DNA from: Pseudomonadota bacterium
GTDB taxonomy: Bacteria; Pseudomonadota; Alphaproteobacteria; Rhizobiales; Rhizobiaceae
NCBI GenBank assembly: GCA_023457435.1
Contig: JAEWLS010000011.1
Span: forward strand, 1-64,000
DNA: 64,000 nt
Direction: 5' to 3'
In this document: piece by piece, positions 46,189-57,870 of the stretch
Layout of the letters: every line of letters begins with the position of its first letter
How positions within the stretch are numbered: position 1 is the first letter of the stretch
The notes under the pieces: model-generated
Database searches by the model: none
What the model saw: only the letters and a program-made list of their open reading frames with translations
Told to the model about the DNA's origin: nothing
Position numbers and translations under genes: made by a program

Positions 46189-47195
46189 CGACCGAGGTCG
46201 ATTCCTTCGACCAGCCTCAATCCCATCAGCAGGAACTCATCCGCTTCCTCCGAGCGGGTAAGCAGCTCGCCGCCGGTGACGCCATTGCCCTTAGCCTCGA
46301 CGAGGCTCAGCCAAGTTTCCGGCGTGCGCTCGGTAAAGGTAACGTTTCGCCGCCCGTTCTCGATGAAGCGGCCATGCGCGCCCGGGCCGACGCCAACATA
46401 CTCGCCATAGCGCCAATAGACGAGATTGTGCCGGCTCTGGGCGCCAGGCCGCGCGTGGTTTGACACCTCGTAAGCCGGCAGACCGCGCTCAGACGTGATC
46501 TGCTGTGTCAGCGCGTAGAGATCGGCCGCGTGTTCATGGTCGGGAACGGGAATCTTGCCGGCGGCATGCAACGCATGGAATGGCGTGCCCTCCTCGATCG
46601 TCAGCTGGTAGAGCGACAGATGATCGGCCGCATGCCCGATCGCCTGCTCCAGCTCGGCCTGCCACGCCTCCAGCGTCTGGCCCGGACGGGCGTAGATCAG
46701 GTCGAACGAGAGGCGTGGAAACGTCTCGCGTGCAAGCCTGATGGCTCCAAGCGCCTGCTCGACATTGTGAAGCCGCCCCAGAAAGCGCAGGTCCCTGTCG
46801 TCGAGCGCCTGAACCCCGAGTGAGACGCGATTGACACCGGCGTCGCGGTAGCCGCGGAACCGTTCCGCCTCCACCGAGGACGGGTTAGCCTCCAACGTGA
46901 CCTCGATACCCGAAGGCACCGACCAGTTGGCCGCGACCGCATCGAGCACGGCACCCACGGTTTCCGGCTTCATCAGCGAGGGCGTGCCGCCGCCGAGGAA
47001 GATCGACGTAACGGTGCGCGCGCCGGTGCGCTCGCGCATCGACGCCATCTCGCTCGCCAGAGCTTGCGCGTATCGTCCCTGGTCGACCGCAACGTGCCTC
47101 ACGTGGCTGTTGAAGTCGCAATAGGGGCACTTCGCCGCACAAAACGGCCAATGCACGTAAACGCCGAAGCCGGGAGCGCGGTCGAGATCGCTCAT
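46035..47195 (-). CDS. hemW: Radical SAM family heme chaperone HemW
   Basis: 386-aa radical-SAM protein that carries heme for delivery to respiratory proteins. The [4Fe-4S]/SAM motif is C19-A-A-K-C23-P-Y-C26, followed by the HemW-typical extra aromatic/Cys context CDFNSHV. Also seen: [46 protein letters not shown] and [12 protein letters not shown]. Previously misannotated as coproporphyrinogen oxidase. Start overlaps rdgB's stop by 4 bp, so co-translated with it. Confidence 0.95.
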   Translation of the reverse strand: MSDLDRAPGFGVYVHWPFCAAKCPYCDFNSHVRHVAVDQGRYAQALASEMASMRERTGARTVTSIFLGGGTPSLMKPETVGAVLDAVAANWSVPSGIEVTLEANPSSVEAERFRGYRDAGVNRVSLGVQALDDRDLRFLGRLHNVEQALGAIRLARETFPRLSFDLIYARPGQTLEAWQAELEQAIGHAADHLSLYQLTIEEGTPFHALHAAGKIPVPDHEHAADLYALTQQITSERGLPAYEVSNHARPGAQSRHNLVYWRYGEYVGVGPGAHGRFIENGRRNVTFTERTPETWLSLVEAKGNGVTGGELLTRSEEADEFLLMGLRLVEGIDLGRYEALAGRPLSEKRLAVLLNERLVEPVGNSRLRATPSGMVVLDAVVADLAA

Positions 47196-47827
47196 CCCGC
47201 CAGCATGGCCCGTTCGAACTTCGCGAAGGAGCGGGCGCGATGCGAAAGCGGCGCTTCGATACCGTTCTTCTCGGCCGCATCCATTTCGCCGAACGTCCGG
47301 CCGTGGCCGTCCGGCATGAAGACCGGGTCGTAGCCGTGCCCCTTGTCACCGCGCGGCGGCCAGACCAGCGTCCCTTCCACCTCGCCGCGGAAATATTCGG
47401 CGTGACCGTCAGGCCAGGCAAGGCAAAGCACCGAGACGAAACGGCCCTTGCGCTGCGCCGGTTCGATGGCGCCAGCGTCCCGCAGAGCCGCGTCGGTCTT
47501 CTGCATCGCCATCATGAAGTCCCGCCCGGAGCCGTCGGGTTTTTCGGCCCAGTCAGCGGTATAGACCCCGGGCTGCCCGCCGAGCGCGTCGACGCATATG
47601 CCGCTGTCGTCCGACAGGGCCGGCAGGCCAGTGGCCTTCGCTGCCGCGAATGCCTTGGTATAGGCGTTCTGCTCGAAGGTCGTGCCGGTCTCTTCGGGCT
47701 CGGGCAGCCCGTACTCCGCCGCCGACTTCGCCTCGAATCCGTGCGGCCCGATGAGGGCGGCGATCTCCTCGAGCTTGCCGCGATTGTGCGTGGCCACGAC
47801 GATCCTGCGGGTGTCGAGCTGGCGCAT
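47192..47827 (-). CDS. rdgB: RdgB/HAM1 family non-canonical purine NTP pyrophosphatase
   Basis: 211-aa enzyme that hydrolyses dITP/XTP to keep damaged purines out of DNA. Signatures: [58 protein letters not shown] and [21 protein letters not shown] at 47825-47827 overlaps the VOC stop by 1 bp. Lies in the usual rph–rdgB–hemW neighbourhood. Confidence 0.96.
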   Translation of the reverse strand: MRQLDTRRIVVATHNRGKLEEIAALIGPHGFEAKSAAEYGLPEPEETGTTFEQNAYTKAFAAAKATGLPALSDDSGICVDALGGQPGVYTADWAEKPDGSGRDFMMAMQKTDAALRDAGAIEPAQRKGRFVSVLCLAWPDGHAEYFRGEVEGTLVWPPRGDKGHGYDPVFMPDGHGRTFGEMDAAEKNGIEAPLSHRARSFAKFERAMLAG

Positions 47828-48255
47828 CAAAGGCCCCAGATGCGCGCTTCGGCAAACTCGAGCGAATTCCCGGCGGGGTCGCGGAAGTAGATCGAGCGCC
47901 CGCCGCTCGGCTCCTCGCCTCGCGCCGGCCAACGAAAGTCGGCCTCGACCTCCACGCCATGGGCGACCAGTCGCGCCTTCCAGTCGTCGATCTCCTCGCC
48001 GGCGGCACGGAAGCAAAGGTGCCCCGCGCCAGCCGCGCCATGGGTAGGCACGGGCAGCCTGGCGTCCGGCGCCGTGGGCTTCCTGGTTTCCTCCGGATTG
48101 AAGACGAGCAGGATGCCGTCGCCGCAGCGGAAGAAGACGTGCCGCCCCGCAACCTTGGCAATGCGCTCGAGACCGAGGATGCGCGTATAAAAATCCTCGG
48201 TCGCGTCGAGATCCTCGGCGTAGATCGCAGATTCGAGGATAGCGGCCGGGCGCAT
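47827..48255 (-). CDS. VOC (glyoxalase/bleomycin-resistance) family protein
   Basis: 142-aa metalloenzyme-fold protein with two beta-alpha-beta-beta-beta units: [20 protein letters not shown] starts the first, AGHLCFRA and [18 protein letters not shown] belong to the second. A potential metal set His80-region/Glu137 is visible. Substrate unknown. Inserted between rph and rdgB with 0-1 bp spacing on both sides, so co-transcribed. Confidence 0.88.
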   Translation of the reverse strand: MRPAAILESAIYAEDLDATEDFYTRILGLERIAKVAGRHVFFRCGDGILLVFNPEETRKPTAPDARLPVPTHGAAGAGHLCFRAAGEEIDDWKARLVAHGVEVEADFRWPARGEEPSGGRSIYFRDPAGNSLEFAEARIWGL

Positions 48256-48972
48256 TCAGCCGATCGCCATCTTCTGCAGGTCGACAAGCCGGGCGATGCC
48301 CTTGCGCGCCAGCGCCATCAGCGCGTCGAACTGCTCGGCGCTGAACGGCTCGCCCTCGGCGGTGCCCTGCACCTCGACGATGCCGCCCTTGCCGGTCATC
48401 ACGAAATTGGCGTCAGTCCCGGCGCCCGAATCCTCGACGTAGTCGAGGTCGATGACGGGCACGCCCCCGTGTATGCCGCACGAGATCGCTGCAACATGGT
48501 CCTTGAGCGCGCGCGCGACGCTGGTCATGCGCCGGGTCTCCATCCAGCGCAGGCAGTCATACAGCGCGACGAAGCCGCCCGTGATCGAGGCGGTTCGGGT
48601 GCCGCCATCGGCCTGCAGGACGTCGCAGTCGACGGTGATCTGGAACTCGCCGAGCTGCTGCAGGTCGACGACGGCGCGCAGGCTGCGGCCGATCAGCCGC
48701 TGGATCTCCAGCGTGCGGCCGCCCTGCTTGCCCGATGCCGCCTCGCGGCGGGTGCGCTCGTGCGTGGCACGCGGCAGCATGCCGTATTCGGCAGTGACCC
48801 AGCCCTTGCCGGAGTTGCGCATCCAGCCCGGCACCTTCTCCTCGAGGCTGGCAGTGCACAGGACATGGGTGTCGCCGAACTTTACAAGGCACGAGCCTTC
48901 GGCATGGCGCGCAACCCCGCGTTCGAAGGAGATCGCCCGCATCTCGTCGGCTTGACGCCCCGATGGCCGCAT
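48256..48972 (-). CDS. rph: Ribonuclease PH
   Basis: 238-aa phosphorolytic exoribonuclease that trims tRNA 3' ends. The phosphate/RNA-binding signatures are [59 protein letters not shown] and [13 protein letters not shown] at 48970-48972 chosen; the frame to 49056 is not needed. Divergent from hrcA, an arrangement conserved in Rhizobiales. Confidence 0.97.
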   Translation of the reverse strand: MRPSGRQADEMRAISFERGVARHAEGSCLVKFGDTHVLCTASLEEKVPGWMRNSGKGWVTAEYGMLPRATHERTRREAASGKQGGRTLEIQRLIGRSLRAVVDLQQLGEFQITVDCDVLQADGGTRTASITGGFVALYDCLRWMETRRMTSVARALKDHVAAISCGIHGGVPVIDLDYVEDSGAGTDANFVMTGKGGIVEVQGTAEGEPFSAEQFDALMALARKGIARLVDLQKMAIG

Positions 48973-49059
48973 GTTCGCACTTTCCCGCTGGATTCGTTCG
49001 CGGCCGGGTTCTACCCGCCGCACCCGCGTGAGGCAAAGGAAAAGGCAGGACGGCATTTC

Positions 49060-49087
49060 TTGCGCAGGCCGCGCCGCCGCCTATATC
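49060..49087 (+). promoter_or_regulatory. Candidate hrcA promoter
   Basis: TTGCGC and TATATC are 16 nt apart, 37 bp upstream of the hrcA ATG. The context CTTG...CCTATAT also recalls alphaproteobacterial RpoH promoters. No CIRCE element (TTAGCACTC-N9-GAGTGCTAA) is seen in the rph–hrcA gap. Confidence 0.4.
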
Positions 49088-49123
49088 CTTGGTCCGCCGT
49101 TCACGGAGGCGGCAGAAGTGGTT

Positions 49124-50194
49124 ATGCAACGGCCCGTACTCGACCAGAACCTCCCTTCCCTGGACCAGCGCTCGCGCGAGATCTTTCGCCTCATCGTCGA
49201 GACCTATCTGCGCGAGGGCGAGCCAGTCGGCTCGCGCAGCCTGTCCCGCATCCTGCCGCAGTCGCTGTCGCCGGCAACGGTGCGGAACGTGATGAGCGAC
49301 CTCGAAACGCTCGGTCTCGTCTACGCGCCGCACATCTCCGCCGGCCGGCTGCCGACGCAGCTGGGCCTGCGCTTCTTCGTCGATGCGTTCATGGAGATCG
49401 GCGATCTGGCCGACGACGAGCGCAAGGTCATAGAGGCGCAGGTCAAGGCTTCGGGTTCCGGCAAGACCCTGGAGCACATGCTGACAGACGCCTCGACGCT
49501 CCTGTCCGGGATGTCGAAGGGTGCGGGTCTCGTTCTCGCCGCAAAAAGCGAGATGGCGCTGAAGCACGTCGAGTTTATCCGGCTGGAGCCGACCAAGGCG
49601 CTGGCCGTTCTGGTGAGCCAGGCGGGCGACGTCGAGAACCGCGTCATCGACCTTCCCGCCGGCGTCACCGCCTCGCAGCTGTCGGAAGCGTCGAATTTCC
49701 TCAATGCGCATGTGCGCGGCCGCACGCTGGCCGAGGCCAAGGGGGAGATCTCGCGGCTGCAGAAGGAGACGCGCACGGCGCTGGACCAGCTGAGCCAGGA
49801 CCTCGTCCAGCGCGGCCTGGCGGTCTGGGCTGGGGCCGACAGCGGCCTTCCGGCGCGGCTCATCGTGCGCGGGCACGCGAATCTGCTCGGCAGCGTCACC
49901 GCCCAGGCGGAAATCGATCTCTTGCGACACCTCTTCGAGGATCTCGAGACCAAGGACGGGCTGATCCAGCTTCTCGACCTCGCCGAAGAGGGCGAAGGCG
50001 TGCGGATCTTCATCGGCTCGGAGAACAAGCTGTTCTCGCTGTCCGGGTCGTCGCTCGTCGTTGCGCCCTATCGCGACAAGGATTCGCGCGTCATCGGCGC
50101 CCTCGGGGTGATTGGCCCGACGCGGCTCAACTACGCGCGCATCGTGCCGATGGTCGACTATACGGCACAGGTCGTCAGCCGGATGCTGAAGTAG
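49124..50194 (+). CDS. hrcA: Heat-inducible transcriptional repressor HrcA
   Basis: 356-aa repressor of chaperone genes acting at CIRCE operators. The winged-helix N-terminus has [40 protein letters not shown] and [20 protein letters not shown], with [15 protein letters not shown] right after. The GAF-like domain ends in [23 protein letters not shown] at 49124 is used; a GTG two codons upstream is in frame. grpE follows after a convergent gene at 50195. Confidence 0.96.
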   Translation: MQRPVLDQNLPSLDQRSREIFRLIVETYLREGEPVGSRSLSRILPQSLSPATVRNVMSDLETLGLVYAPHISAGRLPTQLGLRFFVDAFMEIGDLADDERKVIEAQVKASGSGKTLEHMLTDASTLLSGMSKGAGLVLAAKSEMALKHVEFIRLEPTKALAVLVSQAGDVENRVIDLPAGVTASQLSEASNFLNAHVRGRTLAEAKGEISRLQKETRTALDQLSQDLVQRGLAVWAGADSGLPARLIVRGHANLLGSVTAQAEIDLLRHLFEDLETKDGLIQLLDLAEEGEGVRIFIGSENKLFSLSGSSLVVAPYRDKDSRVIGALGVIGPTRLNYARIVPMVDYTAQVVSRMLK

Positions 50195-50809
50195 TCAGCA
50201 CCAGGAAAGGCGCCCGCCTCCGTAGCGGCGCGCATGATTCTCCTTCACGAGGACATCGCCGACGTCCCGGCCTGCGGCTTTCACCCGTGCAAGCGTGCGG
50301 CCGTATTTGTCCTTGCCGCTGCGCTCGATCTGCAAGCGATTTCCATCGACCAGTCGCTGCAGGCGGTCTTTCGCACGCTGCGCACGAACCCGCTCGTCCC
50401 TGCAACGGCCTTTGATTTCCGGTGTATCGATGCCCACGATCCGGATCTTCTCGCCATCGCCCCAGATCGTGTCGCCGTCGACCACGCAATTGCGTCTGCT
50501 GGCGCCGCAGGGGCCCATCCTGCGCGCTGCTTTCTGTTCATAGCCTTGCCCGGGGAACGGCTTCCGCGCCGCAGACGGCTCGGAAGGCTTGGCTGGCGGA
50601 ACCCAGTTCGACAGAACGAGCGATGGTGCCTGCGGGTGATCCTGCCCCAGCAAGAGCCCCGTCGAGGGGATGGCGGCGGCCATGAGGGCTGCCACAAGCC
50701 AACCCCAGGGCAAGCGCAGCGTTCTCCCTCTCCGCTGAGAGGTGCGACGCACGTCCGGCGCGGCCGGCAGCCGCGCGCGGCGTCGCTTTCCAAACCCGGT
50801 ACTCGACAT
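50195..50809 (-). CDS. Thermonuclease (SNase-like) family protein, membrane-anchored or secreted
   Basis: 204-aa protein. An Arg-rich N-terminus is followed by one hydrophobic segment ([20 protein letters not shown], about 33-52), then a Pro-rich linker and a nuclease-fold domain from about residue 105: [20 protein letters not shown] then TPEIKGRC, and [11 protein letters not shown]. The pattern matches staphylococcal-nuclease-type Ca-dependent enzymes, though catalytic Arg/Glu spacing is not fully checked. GGAGG precedes the ATG. Inserted between hrcA and grpE on the opposite strand. Confidence 0.85.
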   Translation of the reverse strand: MSSTGFGKRRRARLPAAPDVRRTSQRRGRTLRLPWGWLVAALMAAAIPSTGLLLGQDHPQAPSLVLSNWVPPAKPSEPSAARKPFPGQGYEQKAARRMGPCGASRRNCVVDGDTIWGDGEKIRIVGIDTPEIKGRCRDERVRAQRAKDRLQRLVDGNRLQIERSGKDKYGRTLARVKAAGRDVGDVLVKENHARRYGGGRLSWC

Positions 50810-50973
50810 GGCGACCTCCGCCGCCGACCCTAGCCGCGAGGGTTTGCCCATCCGTTGATGCGATGCGCGCAATTCTACCGATGCGCACCGATGCGCTGCC
50901 GGCTCTTGATTTTCGCGCCGGCAGCCTCGATATCCGGGCCGAATCCACCACCCGACCGACATGGAACGAGGCA

Positions 50974-51627
50974 ATGAACGATAAGCCTGAAGACGAGCGC
51001 GTTGCCGAAGCTTCGGCTGCCGCTTCCGGCGCACGTTGGGCCGGCGGCGAAGCCGCGGAGGCGGCCGCCGGTGCCGCGAGCGGCGAGTCGAACGCCGACT
51101 ATGAGGCGCTGGTGCGCCTGATGAAGGAAAACGAGGAGCTGAAGGACGCGCGGCTTCGCGCCGTCGCAGAGATGGAGAATCTCCGCCGGCGCACGCAGCG
51201 CGACGTTGCCGATGCGCGTTCCTACGCGATCACCAACTTCGCCCGCGACATGCTGGCGGTGTCCGACAATCTTCGTCGCGCGCTCGACGCGATCCCGGCC
51301 GACCAGAAATCGGACCCCGGCGTCGCGTCGCTTGCCGAAGGTGTGGAGCTGACCGAGCGTTCGATGCTGGCAGCGCTGGAGCGCCATGGAATCAAGAAGA
51401 TCGACCCGCAGGGTGAGCGGTTCGACCCGAATTTCCACCAGGCGATGTTCGAGGTGCCGAATCCCGATATGCCATCGAACACCGTCGTGCAGGTCGTGCA
51501 GGCTGGCTACGTGATCGGCGAGCGTGTCTTGCGCCCAGCCATGGTCGGCGTCGCCAAGGGCGGCAGCGCCAGGCCGACGGAGCCGGAGCCGGGCCCGCCG
51601 AACGAGCTTTCCGAGAAAGACGCCTGA
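50974..51627 (+). CDS. grpE: Nucleotide exchange factor GrpE
   Basis: 217-aa co-chaperone that releases ADP from DnaK. An acidic/Ala-rich disordered N-terminus precedes a coiled-coil dimer helix ([20 protein letters not shown]...[20 protein letters not shown]) and the beta-wing head with [20 protein letters not shown] and [19 protein letters not shown]. The ATG at 50974 with ACGAGG upstream fits the domain start; the frame open to 50863 is not needed. Confidence 0.95.
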   Translation: MNDKPEDERVAEASAAASGARWAGGEAAEAAAGAASGESNADYEALVRLMKENEELKDARLRAVAEMENLRRRTQRDVADARSYAITNFARDMLAVSDNLRRALDAIPADQKSDPGVASLAEGVELTERSMLAALERHGIKKIDPQGERFDPNFHQAMFEVPNPDMPSNTVVQVVQAGYVIGERVLRPAMVGVAKGGSARPTEPEPGPPNELSEKDA

Positions 51628-51684
51628 CGCCACGTTGTCAGGAGCGGGTATTGCACCGCCCGCGGGCGGCGCTACGCTCGCGGC

Positions 51685-52029
51685 ATGAGCGACCCGCACG
51701 ACTTCGCAGCAGAGCGACTATGGCACGCCGCCGGGGCGCTTCCCGGCGTCGAGCGGTCGACCTCATATGGCACGTTCGCGGTCAAGGTGCAGAAGAAGCT
51801 ACTGGCCCGTGTCAAGGACGCCGATTCAGTGGTGCTGGCCTGCCCCGCCGAGGAGAAGGAGCTGCTCAAGGAAGCGGCCCCCGACATCTTCTTCGAAACG
51901 CCGCACTATCACGGCTATCCATTGATCCTCGCCCGCATCCGCATCATCTCGGACAGTGAACTCGCCAATCGGCTCGGCATCGCCTGGCGGATGCTGGCTC
52001 CGGCTAAGCTGCGGAACGCCGCTCAGTAG
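51685..52029 (+). CDS. MmcQ/YjbR family DNA-binding-like protein
   Basis: 114-aa protein of the CyaY-like fold: LWHAAGALPGVERSTSYGTF, AVKVQKKLLARVKDADSVVL and FFETPHYHGYPLILARI, ending WRMLAPAKLRNAAQ. Such proteins have been proposed to bind DNA, but a precise role is lacking. The ATG at 51685 has CGGC upstream rather than a strong ribosome site. Its 3' end overlaps the convergent toxin-like gene by 7 bp. Confidence 0.88.
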   Translation: MSDPHDFAAERLWHAAGALPGVERSTSYGTFAVKVQKKLLARVKDADSVVLACPAEEKELLKEAAPDIFFETPHYHGYPLILARIRIISDSELANRLGIAWRMLAPAKLRNAAQ

Positions 52030-52355
52030 TGTTCTAGGCAAGCCGCCTCTGGGTCCGCCAGGAAGCTGCCGATCGTCGAAAAGCGCTGCCGCAGTAGATT
52101 CGCGATGAAGCCAACGGGCTGGTTGCCGCATCTCAGCCAGATGACCTTCGGCGGATGACCGCGAAGCACGGCCATTTCAGCGAAGTCACCGTCGAGTGTG
52201 ACAATGGTGAAGCCATGGCGTGCGGCATATTCCCATACGGTAGCATCGCTAGCGCGTTCCAAACTGGCGCGCACCAGCTGTTCAAACCGAGGAAAGACGT
52301 CCGCCAACTCGCGACAGAGGCGATAGCTGAGATTCTGGTCGAAGAGCAGCTTCAC
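52023..52355 (-). CDS. DUF5615 PIN-like toxin-type protein
   Basis: 110-aa PIN-fold protein with the Mut7-C/DUF5615 pattern: MKLLFDQNLSYRLCRELADV at the start (first Asp), RHGFTIVTLDGDFAEMAVLR in the middle (further acids) and PPKVIWLRCGN. PIN acids suggest RNase activity. The start is GTG at 52353-52355, overlapping the stop of the DUF433 gene (GTGA). The pair has the layout of a type II toxin–antitoxin module with the antitoxin first. Confidence 0.85.
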   Translation of the reverse strand: MKLLFDQNLSYRLCRELADVFPRFEQLVRASLERASDATVWEYAARHGFTIVTLDGDFAEMAVLRGHPPKVIWLRCGNQPVGFIANLLRQRFSTIGSFLADPEAACLEHY

Positions 52356-52579
52356 GCCGCTACAGTAACCACCCGCCGCTCACGGTCCGCTGCATATGCG
52401 AGCGCAGCCCGGATATCGTCATCGGTGAGTTCCGGGTAGTCCGCGATAATCTGCTCGTTTGTCATGCCTGCCGCGAGCCATCCGAGCACGTCTGCAACGG
52501 CGATGCGCATGCCGCGGATACAGGGGCGCCCGCCGCGCTTGCCCGGTTCCATCGTGATGATGAGCTCGTAGGGTGTCAT
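52352..52579 (-). CDS. DUF433 antitoxin-like protein
   Basis: 75-aa helix-turn-helix protein of the DUF433 (VapB45-type) family: GGRPCIRGMRIAVADVLGWL, AAGMTNEQIIADYPELTDDD and IRAALAYAADRE. These partner DUF5615 PIN proteins. ATG at 52577-52579 is chosen; a GTG at 52597 is in frame, and neither has a good ribosome site. Probable antitoxin and autoregulator of the overlapping toxin gene. Confidence 0.87.
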   Translation of the reverse strand: MTPYELIITMEPGKRGGRPCIRGMRIAVADVLGWLAAGMTNEQIIADYPELTDDDIRAALAYAADRERRVVTVAA

Positions 52580-52631
52580 TCGCGCGTACGATAGCACCGA
52601 ATAGCCCGCTGGGACAGCGCGGCCACGAAGT

Positions 52632-54917
<2,286 letters not shown>

Positions 54918-55041
54918 GTCCCCTCCCAGGAACGCCACCATCCCATCTTCCTGTGGAGGTTTGGCGGGTTGTCGGGATTAAGGCTACATTCCCGGGGAGT
55001 AAAGCGCCAAGGATGAAATCCGCCCAGCGATCGCGAGAGCC

Positions 55042-57768
55042 GTGAACCACCAGCCGACCCCAACCAGCTTCGTCCCGGCAGTCGCCGCGCCGCTATCGGC
55101 GGATGGCGCGTCGCCGATGATGGAGCAGTACATCGAGATCAAGTCGGCAAACCCGGATTCGCTGCTTTTCTATCGAATGGGCGACTTTTACGAGCTCTTC
55201 TTCGCCGACGCGGAGATCGCGTCGAAGGCGCTCGGGATTACCTTGACCAAGCGTGGCCGCCACGCCGGCCAGGAAATCCCTATGTGCGGCGTACCCGTGC
55301 ATGCCGCAGACGGCTATCTCAACCAGCTGATCGCGCAAGGGTTTCGCGTTGCCGTGTGCGAGCAGCTCGAGGATCAGGCGGAAGCTCGCAAGCGTGGGTC
55401 CAAGTCGGTGGTTCGCCGCGACGTCGTGCGGTTGGTGACCCCGGGCACCATCACCGAGGACAGCATCCTCGCCCCGTCGCAGGCGAACTTCCTGATGTCC
55501 CTCGGCCGGGTGAAGGCGTCATCGGGGCACGACTGTGCGCTTGCCTGGATCGACATCTCGACCGGCGCGTTCCGTGTCGCCGCCACCGACCCGCAGCGTT
55601 TGCTGGCCGATGTGGCGCGTGTCGATCCCCGCGAGTTCGTCGTCGCGGACTCCATGTTCTCCGACGAGACGCTGAAGCCGGCGCTCGATCTGCTCGGACG
55701 GATCGTCGTCGCGCAACCGGGATCGACCTTCGACAGCGGCACCGCCGAGGCGCGCGTCTCGCGCTTCTTCGGCGTGGGCACCACCGAGGGCTACGGCATC
55801 TTCTCGCGCGCCGAGCTATCGGCGATCGCCGGCGCGATAGCCTATGTCGAGCGGACGCAGAAGGCCGAGCGACCGCCACTGCAGCGTCCGCAACGCGAAG
55901 ACGGCGCTGCGAGCGTCTTCATCGACCCGGCGACCCGCGCCAGCCTGGAGATTCTGCGAACGGCCTCGGGGAGCCGCGAGGGGTCGCTGCTCTCGGCCGT
56001 CGACCGCACGGTCACGGGCGCCGGGGGTCGGCTGCTGTGCGAGCGGCTCACCGCGCCGCTGACCGATCCGGCGGCGATCGGCGCGCGTCTCGACACCGTC
56101 GGGTACCTTTGCGACGAACCGCAGCTGCGCGACGATCTTCGCGGGTTGCTCAGGGGTGCACCCGACATCGTCCGGGCGCTGTCGCGGCTGGCGCTGAACA
56201 GGGGCGGGCCGCGCGACCTGGCCTGCGTCCGCGCCGGGCTCGATGCTGCGCGCAGCGCGGGTAAGCTGCTTGCCGGCAGGCAGCTCCCAAGTCTGTTGCA
56301 GGCGGCGGCGGATTCGCTCGCTGCGGCGGGTGACGCCCTTGTCGCGCGTCTCGAGGCAGCGCTTGCCGACGATCTGCCGCTGCTCAGGCGCGACGGCGGC
56401 TTCGTTCGTACGGGCTACGATCCCGAACTCGACGAGGTGCGCGCGCTGGCCAGCGAGTCGCGCAAGGTCATCGCCGCGATGGAGCGGGAGCTGTGCGACG
56501 AGACCGGCATCCGGTCCCTCAAGATCCGGCACAACAACGTTCTCGGCTACTACATCGAGGTTACCGCCAACCACGCCTCCGCGATGACCGGCACGGACGC
56601 ACTCAAGGCGCGGTTCATCCACCGCCAGACCATGGCGAGCGCCATGCGCTTCACCACCACCGAGCTGGCGGGACTCGAGACGAGGATCGCGAATGCGGCA
56701 GACCGCGCGCTCACCATCGAATTCGGCATCTTCGACGCACTCGTGGCCGAGACAGTTGCGCAGGCCGAGGCCCTCAGGGTGGTGGCGGGCGCACTGGCCG
56801 AGCTCGACGTTTCCGCCGCGCTGGCTGCTCTTGCGGAAGAGCAGGATTATTGCCGTCCGATTGTCGATGGCAGCCTGGCCTTCGTCATCGAGGGCGGTCG
56901 CCATCCGGTCGTCGAGCAGGCGCTGCGAAGGAACCTCGGCAGTGCATTCGTCGCCAACGATTGCGATCTTTCGCCAGTGGATGGCGGTGCCGGAGCATTA
57001 TGGCTGCTGACCGGCCCGAACATGGGCGGCAAGTCGACTTTCCTGCGCCAGAATGCCCTGATCGCCATCCTGGCGCAGGCGGGTTCCTACGTTCCGGCAC
57101 GCGCTGCCCGCGTCGGCATCGTCGACAGGCTGTTCTCGCGCGTCGGTGCCTCCGACGATCTGGCGCGCGGCCGCTCCACCTTCATGGTCGAGATGGTCGA
57201 GACCGCCGCCATTCTCAACCAGGCGAGCGAGCGCTCACTGGTGATCCTCGACGAGATCGGGCGCGGTACCGCGACTTTCGACGGCCTGTCCATAGCCTGG
57301 GCGGCGGTGGAGTACCTTCACGAACACAATCGCTGCCGGGCTATCTTCGCGACGCACTTTCACGAGATGACCGCTCTGTCCGGCAAGCTTTCGCGCCTCC
57401 GCAACGTCACCATGCGCGTCAAGGAATGGGACGGTGACGTCATTTTCCTCCACGAGGTGGCGCCGGGGGCCGCCGACCGCAGCTACGGCGTCCAGGTGGC
57501 ACGGCTCGCGGGGCTGCCTGCGGCTGTGGTGGATCGCGCGCGCGAGGTGCTAACCGCACTGGAAGCCGGCGGCGCCAATGGGAGGGATACGCGCATAGCC
57601 GACGACCTGCCGCTTTTTTCCGCTGCGTCACGCAGGGAGCACACCCCTCACGCGAGACCGGACGACAGGCTCTCGAAGGTCGTGGAGGCCTTGCGTCCCG
57701 ACGAAATGACACCGCTCGAGGCGCTTGAGGCGCTTTATCGACTGAGGGCGCTTGCCGCCGAGACCTAG
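55042..57768 (+). CDS. mutS: DNA mismatch repair protein MutS
   Basis: 908-aa mismatch-recognition ATPase. The mismatch-binding Phe-x-Glu is in [14 protein letters not shown], with [20 protein letters not shown] following. The ATPase has Walker [29 protein letters not shown] (signature) and [20 protein letters not shown] (Walker B). The start is GTG at 55042 with CGAGAG upstream; the ATG pair at 55117 is a shorter alternative. A long divergent gap of 124 bp separates it from maeB. Confidence 0.97.
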   Translation: MNHQPTPTSFVPAVAAPLSADGASPMMEQYIEIKSANPDSLLFYRMGDFYELFFADAEIASKALGITLTKRGRHAGQEIPMCGVPVHAADGYLNQLIAQGFRVAVCEQLEDQAEARKRGSKSVVRRDVVRLVTPGTITEDSILAPSQANFLMSLGRVKASSGHDCALAWIDISTGAFRVAATDPQRLLADVARVDPREFVVADSMFSDETLKPALDLLGRIVVAQPGSTFDSGTAEARVSRFFGVGTTEGYGIFSRAELSAIAGAIAYVERTQKAERPPLQRPQREDGAASVFIDPATRASLEILRTASGSREGSLLSAVDRTVTGAGGRLLCERLTAPLTDPAAIGARLDTVGYLCDEPQLRDDLRGLLRGAPDIVRALSRLALNRGGPRDLACVRAGLDAARSAGKLLAGRQLPSLLQAAADSLAAAGDALVARLEAALADDLPLLRRDGGFVRTGYDPELDEVRALASESRKVIAAMERELCDETGIRSLKIRHNNVLGYYIEVTANHASAMTGTDALKARFIHRQTMASAMRFTTTELAGLETRIANAADRALTIEFGIFDALVAETVAQAEALRVVAGALAELDVSAALAALAEEQDYCRPIVDGSLAFVIEGGRHPVVEQALRRNLGSAFVANDCDLSPVDGGAGALWLLTGPNMGGKSTFLRQNALIAILAQAGSYVPARAARVGIVDRLFSRVGASDDLARGRSTFMVEMVETAAILNQASERSLVILDEIGRGTATFDGLSIAWAAVEYLHEHNRCRAIFATHFHEMTALSGKLSRLRNVTMRVKEWDGDVIFLHEVAPGAADRSYGVQVARLAGLPAAVVDRAREVLTALEAGGANGRDTRIADDLPLFSAASRREHTPHARPDDRLSKVVEALRPDEMTPLEALEALYRLRALAAET

Positions 57769-57870
57769 GCGCGATCGCGCCATCCGGCCCCTGTCCCGCG
57801 CAATCCAAATTTAAGCACTTGCTGTTACGCCGGAACCGATGTCCTGCGCGCGGAACCGGTCAACGGAATC

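Noticed and set aside
48973..49123. CIRCE element before hrcA
   Set aside because: No TTAGCACTC/GAGTGCTAA pair or close variant found by eye.
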